Virus record (IMG/VR): IMGVR_UViG_3300048838_000259
Coordinates: 1 to 35,367 of that record
Origin: a virus
Direction: 5' to 3' (one strand)
DNA length: 35,367 nucleotides
In this document: in pieces, positions 7,629-15,348 of the stretch
Layout: each line of letters starts with the position of its first letter
Numbering within the stretch: position 1 is the first letter of the stretch
The notes under the pieces: model-generated
What the model was told of the DNA's origin: nothing
Databases searched by the model: none
The model's input: only the letters and a program-made list of their open reading frames with translations
Translations under genes and position numbers: made by a program

Positions 7629-9469
7629 ATCAGGACTCCCGCGCTGCGTAGGCCGAACTGTGTTTCGCGCGCGATCATCTGGCCGAGTTGCCGAATCATG
7701 GACGGGTCTTGCAGGTCGTAGGTGCCGTCGATATTGACGTTAATCGACACGTTAGCACCCTGTAACGCAGCCTGCGTCTGCTGCGCGTCGTAGACCGTCG
7801 CGCCCTGCGGCATCTGTACGAGTTCCGGGCCGCGCTCGCCTACAAGCGCCCAACCCGCCTGCTGTATCGTGCCGCCGGTCGCGAGTGCTGCGGGCGCGGC
7901 ACCGCCGCCGTAGCCGAAGAATCCGGCGGCGGACTGGAGTATGCCGAGGCCCGTGCTGGCAAGCCATTTTATTTGCTCGATAATCGGTCCGAACACAAAC
8001 CAGAACGCCGAACTAATAGCGTTGAATGTTGCCGTGAGAATAGCTTTGGCTTCGTCCCAGTAGTAGACAAGCGCAATCACGGTTGTAATTACAAGCCCAA
8101 CTGCGGCGGCAATCGCAGCCATAATGGCCGCGAACGGTGCCGCGCCCACAGCGGCAATCGCCGTGACGATGCCGCCGAGCCCGCCGATAAGCGTGCCTAT
8201 TACCACGATCACCGGTCCCATCACCAACATCATCGCGCCGATGGCCGCCGCGACTTTCGCGATTCCGGCGGTTAGTTCGGGGTTCGCGCGAATCCATTCG
8301 ATAACGGACATAAGCACGGGTCGCACGGCTTCGAGCATGCCGCGCAAAACCGGTATAAGCGCCTCGCCAACGAGCATGGCAATTTCCATAAACTCGTTTT
8401 TCAAAAGCTGCAACTGGCTGGCTGTGGATGCGAAACGTTTTTCGGCCTCTACGTTGTGTGCGTTATTTTCCTTGAATGCGGAGTTTCCGAGCCGCACACT
8501 GGCGGCCATCGTGTCAGCAGCCTGCGCGCTGGAAAGCAGCGCATTGCGCAAGCGTATTTCAGTGTAGCCAAGTTCATCCAACGTAGTAAATACGTTGCCG
8601 CCCGCCGTGTTGATATTGTCCAGTCCCTGAATAAACGCAACTATGGCCTGCGCCGGGTCCGCGTTGAACGCAGCGGCAAACTGCTGGGCGCTCATGCCCG
8701 CGACGGCGGCAAGGTTTTCGAGTTGCTTCCCGCCGCTCATCACCGCGTTTTTCATATCGATGAAAACTTTAGAAAGCGCGGTTCCGCCCGCCTCCGCTTC
8801 GATACCGACACCTACAAGCGAATTCGCAAGCCCCAGGATATCGCCCGCGCTCAGCCCTGCAATACTACCAGCCGCCGCCATGCGCTGTCCCATCGCAAGG
8901 ATCTCGGCTTCCGTAGATGTTCCCGCGTTGCCAAGGTCAACGATAGCCGCCGCAAGATTCGAATACTGAGACTGCGGCACCTGTGCGACGTTGGCGAACT
9001 GCGCCAGCATGGCCGCGCCCTGTTCGCCTGCGATATTCGTTGTTTCCCCAAGTATCGCGATCACTTTCGTGAACGCCAACAACTGCTCGCGAGGCACGCC
9101 CATCTGGCCGCCGATCTCGGCAAACTTCGCAAGCTCCGTCGCAGCCACGGGAATTTCAAGCGCCAGATCACGGATGCCGCGCGACAGTTCTTGGAACTGT
9201 TCCTCCGTCGCGTCAACAGTCTTGCGCACGCCGATAAACGCGGATTCCCAATCGATTGCAGCTTTCGCCGCCAGCGTGAACGCACCGGTCACCGCCGCGC
9301 CCGCCGCTGTTACCGCATAACCGATCCGTGTCGTGGCCTGTCCCACGCTCTGGCTGATAGCGCCGAACGATTTCTGAAATTCGTTTTGCGCCTTCACCAT
9401 TCCGGCGTTCACGTCGCGCATGTCCGCCATGATCCGCCAGATTACGTCTCCACCTTCAACTGCTCCCAT
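7625..9469 (-). CDS. Tail tape measure protein (TP901 type)
   Basis: A 614-residue protein that sets tail length and fills the tube. The N-terminal third matches the TP901-type tape measure core: VIWRIMADMRDVNAGM, a hydrophobic patch VTAAGAAVTGAFTLAAKAA, then DWESAFIGVRKTVDATEEQF and LALEIPVAATELAKFAEIGG. Residues about 395-505 contain several hydrophobic segments (IGAMMLVMGPVIVVIGTLIG, AAVGLVITTVIALVYYW) that may insert in the host membrane. The C terminus has TGGTIQQAGWALVGERGPEL, typical of these proteins. The ATG at 9469 is preferred over GTG 9472 because it has GGGGGT upstream. At 614 residues the tail should be short to medium. The upstream chaperone frame overlaps its start by 14 bases. 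Confidence 0.93.
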   Translation of the reverse strand: MGAVEGGDVIWRIMADMRDVNAGMVKAQNEFQKSFGAISQSVGQATTRIGYAVTAAGAAVTGAFTLAAKAAIDWESAFIGVRKTVDATEEQFQELSRGIRDLALEIPVAATELAKFAEIGGQMGVPREQLLAFTKVIAILGETTNIAGEQGAAMLAQFANVAQVPQSQYSNLAAAIVDLGNAGTSTEAEILAMGQRMAAAGSIAGLSAGDILGLANSLVGVGIEAEAGGTALSKVFIDMKNAVMSGGKQLENLAAVAGMSAQQFAAAFNADPAQAIVAFIQGLDNINTAGGNVFTTLDELGYTEIRLRNALLSSAQAADTMAASVRLGNSAFKENNAHNVEAEKRFASTASQLQLLKNEFMEIAMLVGEALIPVLRGMLEAVRPVLMSVIEWIRANPELTAGIAKVAAAIGAMMLVMGPVIVVIGTLIGGLGGIVTAIAAVGAAPFAAIMAAIAAAVGLVITTVIALVYYWDEAKAILTATFNAISSAFWFVFGPIIEQIKWLASTGLGILQSAAGFFGYGGGAAPAALATGGTIQQAGWALVGERGPELVQMPQGATVYDAQQTQAALQGANVSINVNIDGTYDLQDPSMIRQLGQMIARETQFGLRSAGVLI

Positions 9470-9758
9470 CACGCACCCCCTTTATCGTGTCGAGGTATTT
9501 CATAGTCTTCGTTTTACCTCGCTTTCGGGGTTGCGGTTTCTCAGCGGCGGCCTTCTCCGCTAGCGCCTTTTCGTTCAGGTATTCTGCGTTATCCCAATAC
9601 TGTTCCCAAGTAAAATCGCGAAGCAGTACCGGTGCGGCTATTCCGAGGCGGTCTGCGACGGCATAAACTTGGAAAGGTCCAGTCCGGCCTTTCTGAGGTC
9701 GCTCATTCGTTCGCCCATCGCCGCGAGCTTCGCCATCTGAATGCTTTGGGCTTGTTGA
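9456..9758 (-). CDS. Tail assembly chaperone, -1 frame extension (gpT-like)
   Basis: The 166 bases between the chaperone stop (9638) and the tape measure are open in the -1 frame, which stays open upstream into the chaperone gene. The extension reads YAVADRLGIAAPVLLRDFTW, then EQYWDNAEYLNEKALAEKAA, then a Lys/Arg-rich end, and stops at TGA 9458-9456. It has no good start codon of its own, so it is probably made by -1 frameshifting, as in lambda G/GT. A correctly phased CCCTTTT heptamer lies at 9758-9764 and would give a product of about 204 residues. That site is far upstream, and the first 30 codons after it look non-coding, so the real slip may be nearer 9670-9700. Confidence 0.6.
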   Translation of the reverse strand, partial: STSPKHSDGEARGDGRTNERPQKGRTGPFQVYAVADRLGIAAPVLLRDFTWEQYWDNAEYLNEKALAEKAAAEKPQPRKRGKTKTMKYLDTIKGVRDGSS

Positions 9759-10069
9759 AAAGGGTCATTGATCTCATACAGCGCATTCACCGCATGCACT
9801 ACCTGTTCAAACGTCAAGCCGTCCCAGTTTACGCGCTCGCGCTGCTCTATCCTGGGGTACGCTTTCAGCACGTCAATGCCCGCCTCTGCCAGTCCGTCAT
9901 AACTGCCGGGCGTCTGCATGCGCGCGTTGAACTCTGCGGCAAGCGGGCACCACTTCGCGGCATCGGCCATGCTGAGCGCTTGCGCCTTGAACGGCTTGTC
10001 GCGGCCATCCACCTCCACGGTGAATACGAGGAACGGCGTGTTCTGTAGTCGGTCGGTCTCAGATCTCAT
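9638..10069 (-). CDS. Tail assembly chaperone (gpG-like)
   Basis: A 143-residue protein between the tube protein and the tape measure, the usual site of siphovirus tail chaperones. The N terminus is beta-rich (FLVFTVEVDGRDKPFKAQAL) and followed by a helical domain (WDGLTFEQVVHAVNALYEIN, FQQAQSIQMAKLAAMGERM). It probably coats the tape measure and recruits tube subunits. ATG at 10069 is chosen because it overlaps the previous stop (ATGA). A -1 frame beyond its stop supplies a likely second, longer product. Confidence 0.75.
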   Translation of the reverse strand: MRSETDRLQNTPFLVFTVEVDGRDKPFKAQALSMADAAKWCPLAAEFNARMQTPGSYDGLAEAGIDVLKAYPRIEQRERVNWDGLTFEQVVHAVNALYEINDPFQQAQSIQMAKLAAMGERMSDLRKAGLDLSKFMPSQTASE

Positions 10070-10602
10070 GCGTAGTTCGTCCGCCGCCAGCCGCCGGGAA
10101 TCGTCGCACCCGCGCAAACCTTGCCGACGAATTCAATCTTACTCGCGCCGTCCGCTGCGATACCGGCAGGCAGATTCACGATGCCGAGCTTGACGTTAGG
10201 GAAGTAATCGAACAACAGCCCGTTGACTTCAATCACCACGGTACGGTGTACCGTGATGAGCGTCTTGGATGAGTTCGCACCGCTGGTGTCGATATCGGAC
10301 GCCAGCGCAAGCACCGCCTGCGTGGCGTCGTAGCAGGTGAAGCCGAACGAGTCAACGCCGTTCTGCATCGGTACGATGTCTTCGCGGGTCAACGATACCG
10401 GAGCCATGATTTCGCCATCTTCATCGAAAAACGAAATATCAACGCTCTCTTCGTCAAGGTTTGCGTCATCGCCGCGCGCCGTGCTACCGATTGCGGTGTA
10501 CCCGGAAATACTCGCAATATTGCTGCCGAGCGCGGGCGCGGTCGGTGCGGCGGTTTCCGCAGCGGGTGCAACGAGAATGCGCCAGATAAAGTTTGTGGAC
10601 AT
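10066..10602 (-). CDS. Major tail tube protein
   Basis: A 178-residue protein beginning MSTNFIWRILVAPAAE. It is rich in beta-strand sequence, with SVDISFFDEDGEIMAPVSLT, a long central strand region and FDYFPNVKLGIVNLPAGIAA near the end. Size, composition and position between the tail completion gene and the chaperones fit a siphovirus tube subunit. The ATG at 10602 lies two bases after the previous stop. No specific family motif was recognised, so the call rests largely on synteny. Confidence 0.7.
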   Translation of the reverse strand: MSTNFIWRILVAPAAETAAPTAPALGSNIASISGYTAIGSTARGDDANLDEESVDISFFDEDGEIMAPVSLTREDIVPMQNGVDSFGFTCYDATQAVLALASDIDTSGANSSKTLITVHRTVVIEVNGLLFDYFPNVKLGIVNLPAGIAADGASKIEFVGKVCAGATIPGGWRRTNYA

Positions 10603-10604
10603 AG

Positions 10605-11006
10605 TCAGGACTCCATGATTATTTGGAAGCGGCCAATGTGCGTCGGCCATCCGTGGTCCGGGTCATCCGGGCCTACAGTATCATTCAAGTAAAACACCTG
10701 CCGGATATTCCCCGCCGCAAGCGCAGTCTGTCCCGGCAAAAAAAACCTGTCATACAACGCTCGAAAAATCGCCCGCGCATCGCTGTCATTTTTCGTGCCG
10801 CCGTAGCAGCGCGCCATTACGATGTCACGGTGTTCATCGCCGGACACGTGCGCGGTGCCCGTCTCTGGCGTCACAACAACAAGTGGGTGCGTGTTCTTAA
10901 ATCCGGCGGGCACGCGGTTAATCACCACGTAATCGCCACCCAGTGCGGTGCGGAACGTGCTCGCTGCAAGCAGAAACTGCTGTATGATTTGCAGTTTATC
11001 AATCAC
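10605..11006 (-). CDS. Tail terminator / tail completion protein
   Basis: A 133-residue protein starting MIDKLQIIQQFLLAASTF. The alternating helix and strand pattern (YVVINRVPAGFKNTHPLVVV, FRALYDRFF, GWPTHIGRFQIIMES) and the position after an HK97 gp10-like gene fit tail terminator proteins (lambda gpU/DUF3168-like), which cap the tube at the head end. ATGA coupling to the upstream gene. Family assignment is by size and synteny. Confidence 0.65.
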   Translation of the reverse strand: MIDKLQIIQQFLLAASTFRTALGGDYVVINRVPAGFKNTHPLVVVTPETGTAHVSGDEHRDIVMARCYGGTKNDSDARAIFRALYDRFFLPGQTALAAGNIRQVFYLNDTVGPDDPDHGWPTHIGRFQIIMES

Positions 11007-11341
11007 AGTTTGTAATCCTTGCGCGCGTTCAAGATGCGTTCAAACTGGACTCGCGCCATTTCACAAGCCCACGCAAAAAACGGCCGCGCTACCATGCGCT
11101 TAGTACCGAAATGGACATACGCACCGTAGCCCGTCCGCGACTTCAACAGCAACGAGCGCGGGCGGTCGCTAACCATAATGTGGTTACGCGCAAGGTTGCC
11201 GGTGGCCCTGGGCGTCACGCCTTGCTCGCGCGATGCCTCAATAGCGAGGTTGCCGAACATCAACACATCGTCGTGCGTCACCTGCTCAAGTATTTGCTTG
11301 AGCCGTGGATTCGGACGAATATCGACGCGCGACTTAGCCAA
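11003..11341 (-). CDS. HK97 gp10-like head-tail joining protein
   Basis: About 112 residues. The conserved segment GYGAYVHFGTKRMVARPFF is the signature of HK97 gp10-like neck proteins (tail-side joining or completion). No ATG is available. TTG at 11341 gives a start close to the previous stop and a product beginning AKSRVDIRPNPRLKQILEQ; an earlier TTG at 11389 would add 16 residues inside the preceding gene. Neither has an obvious ribosome site, so the start is uncertain while the stop and family are firm. Confidence 0.8.
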   Translation of the reverse strand: MAKSRVDIRPNPRLKQILEQVTHDDVLMFGNLAIEASREQGVTPRATGNLARNHIMVSDRPRSLLLKSRTGYGAYVHFGTKRMVARPFFAWACEMARVQFERILNARKDYKL

Positions 11342-11804
11342 GGATAAAGCCCGCTTCGAAGGTCTGCGAAGATGTGCCAGCGATATCAATAGTCTTCACG
11401 GTGCCGGAGATATCCGCGCTGGCGTCGTTGTGGAAAATTGCCAGCGAACCGCCGGGCTGTACAACCACGCTGCCGGACGTGCCGAAAATCAGGTACGGAT
11501 TCGACGCGCCCTGTGTAATCGTCATCGCGTTCGCACCAAGGTTTTTGAAATAGAAACCCTGAACCTTCAGGCCGTTGCCGTCGCCTACCGCGCCACCCAC
11601 AGTGTAGAGCGCGCGCAAATCGATAGTGGCCGCGCCCGCTGTCAGCGCGTAAACGTCACCGCTAAAAATCGTCGCGGGCGAGGGCGTGATAGTTTCGTCA
11701 AACTGCGTGTGCTGTACCGATTTTGCGCTGGCGGATAGCGTGTCATCCGCCAGTACTTCGGTCGCGGTAATACCGATCTTGATTGTCGGGCTGGTAAGAC
11801 TCAT
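11334..11804 (-). CDS. Virion structural protein, beta-rich, unknown
   Basis: A 156-residue protein (MSLTSPTIKIGITATEVLAD) with long strand-forming, Ser/Thr/Gly/Ala-rich sequence including SGDVYALTAGAATIDLRALY, VQGFYFKNLGANAMTITQG and VVQPGGSLAIFHND. The jelly-roll-like composition suggests a capsid decoration or neck-decorating protein. It is coupled by ATGA to the head-tail adaptor gene. No named family recognised. Confidence 0.7.
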   Translation of the reverse strand: MSLTSPTIKIGITATEVLADDTLSASAKSVQHTQFDETITPSPATIFSGDVYALTAGAATIDLRALYTVGGAVGDGNGLKVQGFYFKNLGANAMTITQGASNPYLIFGTSGSVVVQPGGSLAIFHNDASADISGTVKTIDIAGTSSQTFEAGFILG

Positions 11805-12187
11805 TTTATGGATTCTCCGGTGATGAGCTTCAGGGTTAAAACATTCGCACTCGGACCGAGCTCGGGCGCGCCGACAACCGCATAGATCTGCGGAGATGCA
11901 AGCGCCGTGCCGTGTCGGTGCGTGAGTTCTACGCGGTCAATACTCGCCACGCTTGCCGTTACCGGCAGCCGCAGAATGGCATCGTAAATCGGCGCCTGTG
12001 ATCCGTCTTCGACTTCGCCGCGCCTGCCCGGCTCGAAGCCGCAGGGCTGGCCGTCGCTGTATAGCGGGTCTTCCGGCACGCTGTCCAAGCTTCCATATTC
12101 AAATTCAGGCACCGCGCCCAAGCGGCACGTATCGAAAAACGTGAGTGCCGCGGTCTCGCGCATGTAGTCAAAATCTATCGCGTTCAT
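11801..12187 (-). CDS. Head-tail adaptor protein
   Basis: A 128-residue protein (MNAIDFDYMRETAALTFFDT) in the connector cluster. The strand-rich C-terminal half (RVELTHRHGTALASPQIYAV, NVLTLKLITGESI) fits the small beta-barrel stopper or adaptor proteins of siphovirus necks. The mid-section DSVPEDPLYSDGQPCGFEPG is typical of proteins that describe a short oligomer loop. ATGA overlaps on both sides. Function is inferred from position and size. Confidence 0.6.
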   Translation of the reverse strand: MNAIDFDYMRETAALTFFDTCRLGAVPEFEYGSLDSVPEDPLYSDGQPCGFEPGRRGEVEDGSQAPIYDAILRLPVTASVASIDRVELTHRHGTALASPQIYAVVGAPELGPSANVLTLKLITGESIK

Positions 12188-12654
12188 ACGTCCACCGGTT
12201 CAAGCGGCGGCGTGTATCGCGGCAGGTCCTGTTCTACTTCAACGATGCGGCCATAGTTATCAATCTCGCGCTGGCTCGATACAAGACGCGCCGAACCGAA
12301 ACCAGCACGGCCACGGAACCGTTTCGCCATTTTTGTGTATTGCTCGAAAACTTTGGCCCGGTCGTAGCTCGCGCCGTCCGCGCTGAAATCGAAATCACAC
12401 GCGACAGCCGCCGCCTTCTCATCCCAGATATCAGCCGCCGCCGCATACAACGAATAGGTTGGTGTCCAGTAGGTATTCGCAATCTGCGTGGCTGGTGTCG
12501 TGAGGTAGCTCCAGACAAGCGGGTCTTGCCCGGCGGCATCGCGCACAGGGCGCGCTTCGATAGCCTGTACGATCATCGCGTCGGTATACGTCGCGTCGGT
12601 CGGCTCAGCTATAAGCCTGCGCATCTGGGCGATCTGTTCTGCCGTTGCGGACAT
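12184..12654 (-). CDS. Head-tail connector (gp6-like helical adaptor)
   Basis: A 156-residue, mainly helical protein. The N terminus MSATAEQIAQMRRLIAEPTD followed by TYTDAMIVQAIEARPVRD is the pattern of small phage connectors of the HK97 gp6/SPP1 gp15 type, in which a short helical domain counts residues from the portal. The middle AAAADIWDEKAAAVACDFDF and KVFEQYTKMAKRFRGR are helices. It lies in the connector cluster and overlaps the adaptor gene by ATGA. A good GGGAAA site precedes the ATG. Confidence 0.7.
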   Translation of the reverse strand: MSATAEQIAQMRRLIAEPTDATYTDAMIVQAIEARPVRDAAGQDPLVWSYLTTPATQIANTYWTPTYSLYAAAADIWDEKAAAVACDFDFSADGASYDRAKVFEQYTKMAKRFRGRAGFGSARLVSSQREIDNYGRIVEVEQDLPRYTPPLEPVDV

Positions 12655-12676
12655 TCACGTTTCCCTGTGGTCAACC

Positions 12677-12700
12677 GGGCCGCCACCGTAGCAGCGGCCC
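12677..12700. other. GC-rich hairpin between capsid genes
   Basis: GGGCCGC and GCGGCCC pair perfectly around a 10-base loop in the 60-base gap between the 135- and 156-residue genes. No U-run follows on either strand, so it is not a classical terminator. It could limit read-through, protect the upstream capsid messages, or be chance in GC-rich DNA. Confidence 0.4.
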
Positions 12701-12714
12701 AGTCATCGCGTAGA

Positions 12715-13122
12715 TTAAGCGGCGCGCGCGTATTCGACAAACAGGCGCGCGCGCAGTCCGACGGTCGAGGCGGAGCCGTTGACATTCAGAAACTTGTCCG
12801 TGGTCCAGAGCGCCGGAACAGTAATCTCGGTTTTCGTGGTGCCTTGGATGGTCGCGCCGTTGTACATTTTGCCGGCAGCCGCTGCCATCGCAAGCGCGTT
12901 GATGATGTCAGTGCCCGCCGTGGTAGCATCCGCCGCTATACCAGCGCTGAGGTTTGCCGCGTCGGTGCTGTTCGCGGATACGTACAGGGTCGTGCGCAGG
13001 ATGATCAGCGGCACGCCTTCGGGATTCGCCATGGAAAAGATCGCGCCGCCAGTCGTGGCGGCAACGCCTTCAAGGTCGATAACAAGGCCCTTGTTACCTT
13101 CGGTGGAAATTGCAGATGCCAT
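12715..13122 (-). CDS. Capsid-associated structural protein, unknown
   Basis: A 135-residue protein beginning MASAISTEGNKGLVIDLEGV. It is Ala/Thr/Gly-rich with strands (GVPLIILRTTLYVSANSTDA, TEITVPALWTTDKFLNVNGS) and ends RARLFVEYARAA. That strand composition and the place after the capsid gene suggest a decoration or minor capsid protein. The start at 13122 is preceded by AAGGAG. Not recognised as a named family. Confidence 0.7.
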   Translation of the reverse strand: MASAISTEGNKGLVIDLEGVAATTGGAIFSMANPEGVPLIILRTTLYVSANSTDAANLSAGIAADATTAGTDIINALAMAAAAGKMYNGATIQGTTKTEITVPALWTTDKFLNVNGSASTVGLRARLFVEYARAA

Positions 13123-13135
13123 GTTACGGCGCTCC

Positions 13136-13741
13136 TTAGATGAGGTAATCAACCATGACGGCGGTGCCGTCCATGGCCGAATTGAGGTCAACGGTATTCA
13201 GTGACAGTACCGTGCTCGATACGGTCACCGTCGGTGCGGTGCCTTCACGTACACCAGTCCGGTACGCAGCAACAACGCTATTCACAGGCAGCTTGTCCGG
13301 CAATCCGAGCTTGTCGGATACGCCCACGGTGTAGGTTGCGTTCGCGCCGTCCTGCACCGGAAATACGATACTGGTCACGGTCTTGAACGCTTTTGCGGTG
13401 CTCTGAATCGTGCTGGCGTTCACGGCAAACGTAATCACGTCGGTAATCACCGCGTCGGCAATATCGGTGCCGGTCACCGTGATATCGCCTGCCGGTACGT
13501 CGCCCGTAGTACCGCCCGGCGTCGCGCTGATACTGCGCGGCACGTCGGGCTGCGCGAGGAACGTGGTAACCGTAGTAACCACGCTATCGCTGGTTGCCGT
13601 CGCGGTAAGCAGCCGGTCAACATCGGCTACAACGGGCGAACCGAGTGAGGCGCGCACCGGAGAAAGCAACGTGTTAAACGTGCCTTGCAGGTCGGTGCTG
13701 GCCCGGCGTGCTACGTTCGTATTGAAAGGGTACAGACTCAT
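13136..13741 (-). CDS. Capsid-associated structural protein, unknown
   Basis: A 201-residue protein beginning MSLYPFNTNVARRAST, ten bases after the major capsid gene. After a short helical N terminus it is strand-rich and Val/Thr/Asp-heavy (GDITVTGTDIADAVITDVIT, AKAFKTVTSIVFPVQDGANA, YTVGVSDKLGLPDKLPVNSV) and ends LNSAMDGTAVMVDYLI. Proteins of this pattern occur next to capsid genes in other tailed phages and are usually counted as head decoration or structural proteins. That role is inferred. Confidence 0.75.
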   Translation of the reverse strand: MSLYPFNTNVARRASTDLQGTFNTLLSPVRASLGSPVVADVDRLLTATATSDSVVTTVTTFLAQPDVPRSISATPGGTTGDVPAGDITVTGTDIADAVITDVITFAVNASTIQSTAKAFKTVTSIVFPVQDGANATYTVGVSDKLGLPDKLPVNSVVAAYRTGVREGTAPTVTVSSTVLSLNTVDLNSAMDGTAVMVDYLI

Positions 13742-13751
13742 AGTCGCCCCC

Positions 13752-14732
13752 TTACGCTACAAGCGTGGCAAACGGGAACCGAGTCGCTTCGGTCTCGTTC
13801 ATGCGGTTAATCGGATTCGGAAGCGCGAAGCCGAGGCGCATCACGGCGCGCAACGCAACCATGTCCTGCTGCGCGAGGTTGTAAATGATGTTGCCGCTTC
13901 CGTCCTGAATCACGGCCTGATCCAAGACCTTGTATGTCATGTCCTGGCGCATCGCGTAAACGAGGTGCCGCCACATGCCCGCGATAAGCAGGCTAGAAGC
14001 CGCAACGATGCTACCATTCAGCGGGTACAGAATCGGCGCACCGTCAAGCGTGCCGGTCGCAAACGAGTTGCCTACCTGCTGGCCGGGATGAAAAATCGGC
14101 TGACCGTCCGCAGTGCGCGTGTTGCGCAGCTTGCCACGCATCGAAGTGTGCGCAATGTGGCCGCTAGCGATGAAGCCGTCGGCTTCGAGCGCCATCAACA
14201 CGCCTGCGGTGCCGCCGGTGGTCTCGCCCAGGAGGGCTTCGTACATGTCGGAATAGTTGGCAAGCGAAAGGTTCTGGCTGGCCGCCGTGGTACCGGCAAC
14301 GAGCCCAGCCGCACCGAGGTTGGTAGTCCAACTTGTCGGAATGTTGGTGCCGTACAGCACCGCCGCGTCGATGGCCTTACCGAACGCCTCGGAAAGCAAC
14401 GGCTTTACCATGCCCCACACGTCAAACGACGTATCGTCAAGCACTGCCTCGGGAATCGGCACGATAACGGCCAGTTCCTCGGCATCGATGTACTTGTTCG
14501 ACCAATTGACTTCGGTGGTCTGTTTCTGCGCGATGTCACCGCTCAGGAAATAAGCGGTCGGCAGCGCGGAAACGATGGGGAGCCGCGTCTGCTTCGTGCT
14601 CATGTTCGGCAAGCGCTGGGCGAGCCGCATGACAGCGGACATTTCCGGCGTTGTCTCAATGACCGTCTTCGCCGCATCCTCGGGGATGAGGGCTTGCGCA
14701 TCGCTGCGCGAAATCACGTTATTATATGCCAT
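13752..14732 (-). CDS. Major capsid protein, HK97 fold
   Basis: A 326-residue protein beginning MAYNNVISRSDAQALIPED. Features typical of HK97-fold capsid subunits are the helix AAKTVIETTPEMSAVMRLAQ, the E-loop region LPTAYFLSGDIAQKQTTEVN, the segment AEELAVIVPIPEAVLDDTSF then VWGMVKPLLSEAFGKAIDAA (spine helix), and a C-terminal VALRAVMRLGFALPNPINRM. There is no N-terminal scaffold or protease domain, consistent with a separate scaffold gene five bases upstream. The assembled shell is icosahedral. Confidence 0.93.
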   Translation of the reverse strand: MAYNNVISRSDAQALIPEDAAKTVIETTPEMSAVMRLAQRLPNMSTKQTRLPIVSALPTAYFLSGDIAQKQTTEVNWSNKYIDAEELAVIVPIPEAVLDDTSFDVWGMVKPLLSEAFGKAIDAAVLYGTNIPTSWTTNLGAAGLVAGTTAASQNLSLANYSDMYEALLGETTGGTAGVLMALEADGFIASGHIAHTSMRGKLRNTRTADGQPIFHPGQQVGNSFATGTLDGAPILYPLNGSIVAASSLLIAGMWRHLVYAMRQDMTYKVLDQAVIQDGSGNIIYNLAQQDMVALRAVMRLGFALPNPINRMNETEATRFPFATLVA

Positions 14733-14737
14733 GCTAG

Positions 14738-15220
14738 TTATCCTCTACCGGCGGCGGCGCGGATAAACGCATTCATGTCGCCGGTCGTGTTTGCGGCCCC
14801 CGCGCCAGCGCCAGCATTGGCGGTGGCCGTAGTGCCGAAAAATTCAGGGTTTTCCTTGCGAAACTTGTCGATATCCAACCGGCCCTTGTTGTCGATGTAC
14901 CCGCCGCCCGTGGCGACAAGGTATGCAGCCCGCGCGTTGCGGATACCGGCGGTGCTGGCTTGCTCCAAGAAATCGGCTTTGCGCTCAGCCTCAGCCGCAC
15001 GCGTTGCCGCGTCGGCCAGCTTCGTTTCGGCGTCCTTGGTTTTGTCCGCGATAGCCGCGTCAAGATCGGCCTTCCACGCTTTCTGCGCGGCGCTCACGCG
15101 GCGGTCGGCCTCGCGTTGCAGGTCGGCTTCGGTGAAAGTCTTTGGGGTCGCGCCCGCGTCCGCCCCGGATTTATCCGTTGCTTCGGCGTTCGTTTCGCCC
15201 TTGTCCTGTTCGTCTGCCAT
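14738..15220 (-). CDS. Capsid scaffolding protein
   Basis: A 160-residue, highly charged protein (MADEQDKGETNAEATDKSG). Residues about 28-95 form a long helix or coiled coil (FTEADLQREADRRVSAAQKA, KTKDAETKLADAATRAAEAE). After that comes a short region GGYIDNKGRLDIDKFRKENP and an Ala/Gly-rich tail. Size, composition and place just before the capsid gene fit scaffold proteins. Its GGAG ribosome site at 15235-15232 lies inside one arm of a 13-bp hairpin, so translation may be regulated or the site partly hidden. Confidence 0.85.
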   Translation of the reverse strand: MADEQDKGETNAEATDKSGADAGATPKTFTEADLQREADRRVSAAQKAWKADLDAAIADKTKDAETKLADAATRAAEAERKADFLEQASTAGIRNARAAYLVATGGGYIDNKGRLDIDKFRKENPEFFGTTATANAGAGAGAANTTGDMNAFIRAAAGRG

Positions 15221-15284
15221 AAAAGAAAAATCTCCGTAGGCATTAACCCCGGCGTCGTGCCGAGCGGTGTAGCCTACGGAGATT
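15221..15284 (-). terminator. Terminator-like hairpin covering the scaffold ribosome site
   Basis: A perfect 13-bp inverted repeat (15229-15241 with 15272-15284) encloses a 30-base loop containing a smaller CGGC/GCCG hairpin at 15250-15262. On the minus strand the stem is followed by TTTTTCTTTT and then the scaffold ATG. It therefore looks like an intrinsic terminator or attenuator placed inside the head operon. The only visible Shine-Dalgarno sequence for the scaffold gene (GGAG) is in the downstream arm of the stem. Confidence 0.65.
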
Positions 15285-15306
15285 CTATAGCGGTTTTTGG
15301 TAGCTT

Positions 15307-15348
15307 GCTATATCTGGAGTTTTACGCGTGCAAATTGCTAGATATAGC
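15307..15348. repeat. Inverted repeat at the zinc-ribbon gene end
   Basis: GCTATATCT at 15307-15315 pairs perfectly with AGATATAGC at 15340-15348 around a 24-base loop. It spans the stop codon of the 96-residue gene. On the plus strand it is followed by TTTTT. It is AT-rich and could be a weak plus-strand terminator or a protein-binding dyad. Confidence 0.5.

Noticed and set aside
8456-9505. 349-codon plus-strand frame opposite the tape measure gene
   Set aside because: Arg/His-rich antisense shadow with no family resemblance; the tape measure frame is certain.
12145-13143. 332-codon plus-strand frame opposite connector genes
   Set aside because: Basic, low-complexity antisense shadow across two structural genes and a gap.
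13410-15239. 609-codon plus-strand frame opposite the capsid and scaffold genes
   Set aside because: It is antisense to three clear structural genes and has no recognisable domain. Long antisense frames are expected in GC-rich coding DNA.
15281-15321. Promoter for the scaffold-capsid transcript
   Set aside because: A TATAGA-like -10 is present on the minus strand but no acceptable -35 at 15-19 bases was found.
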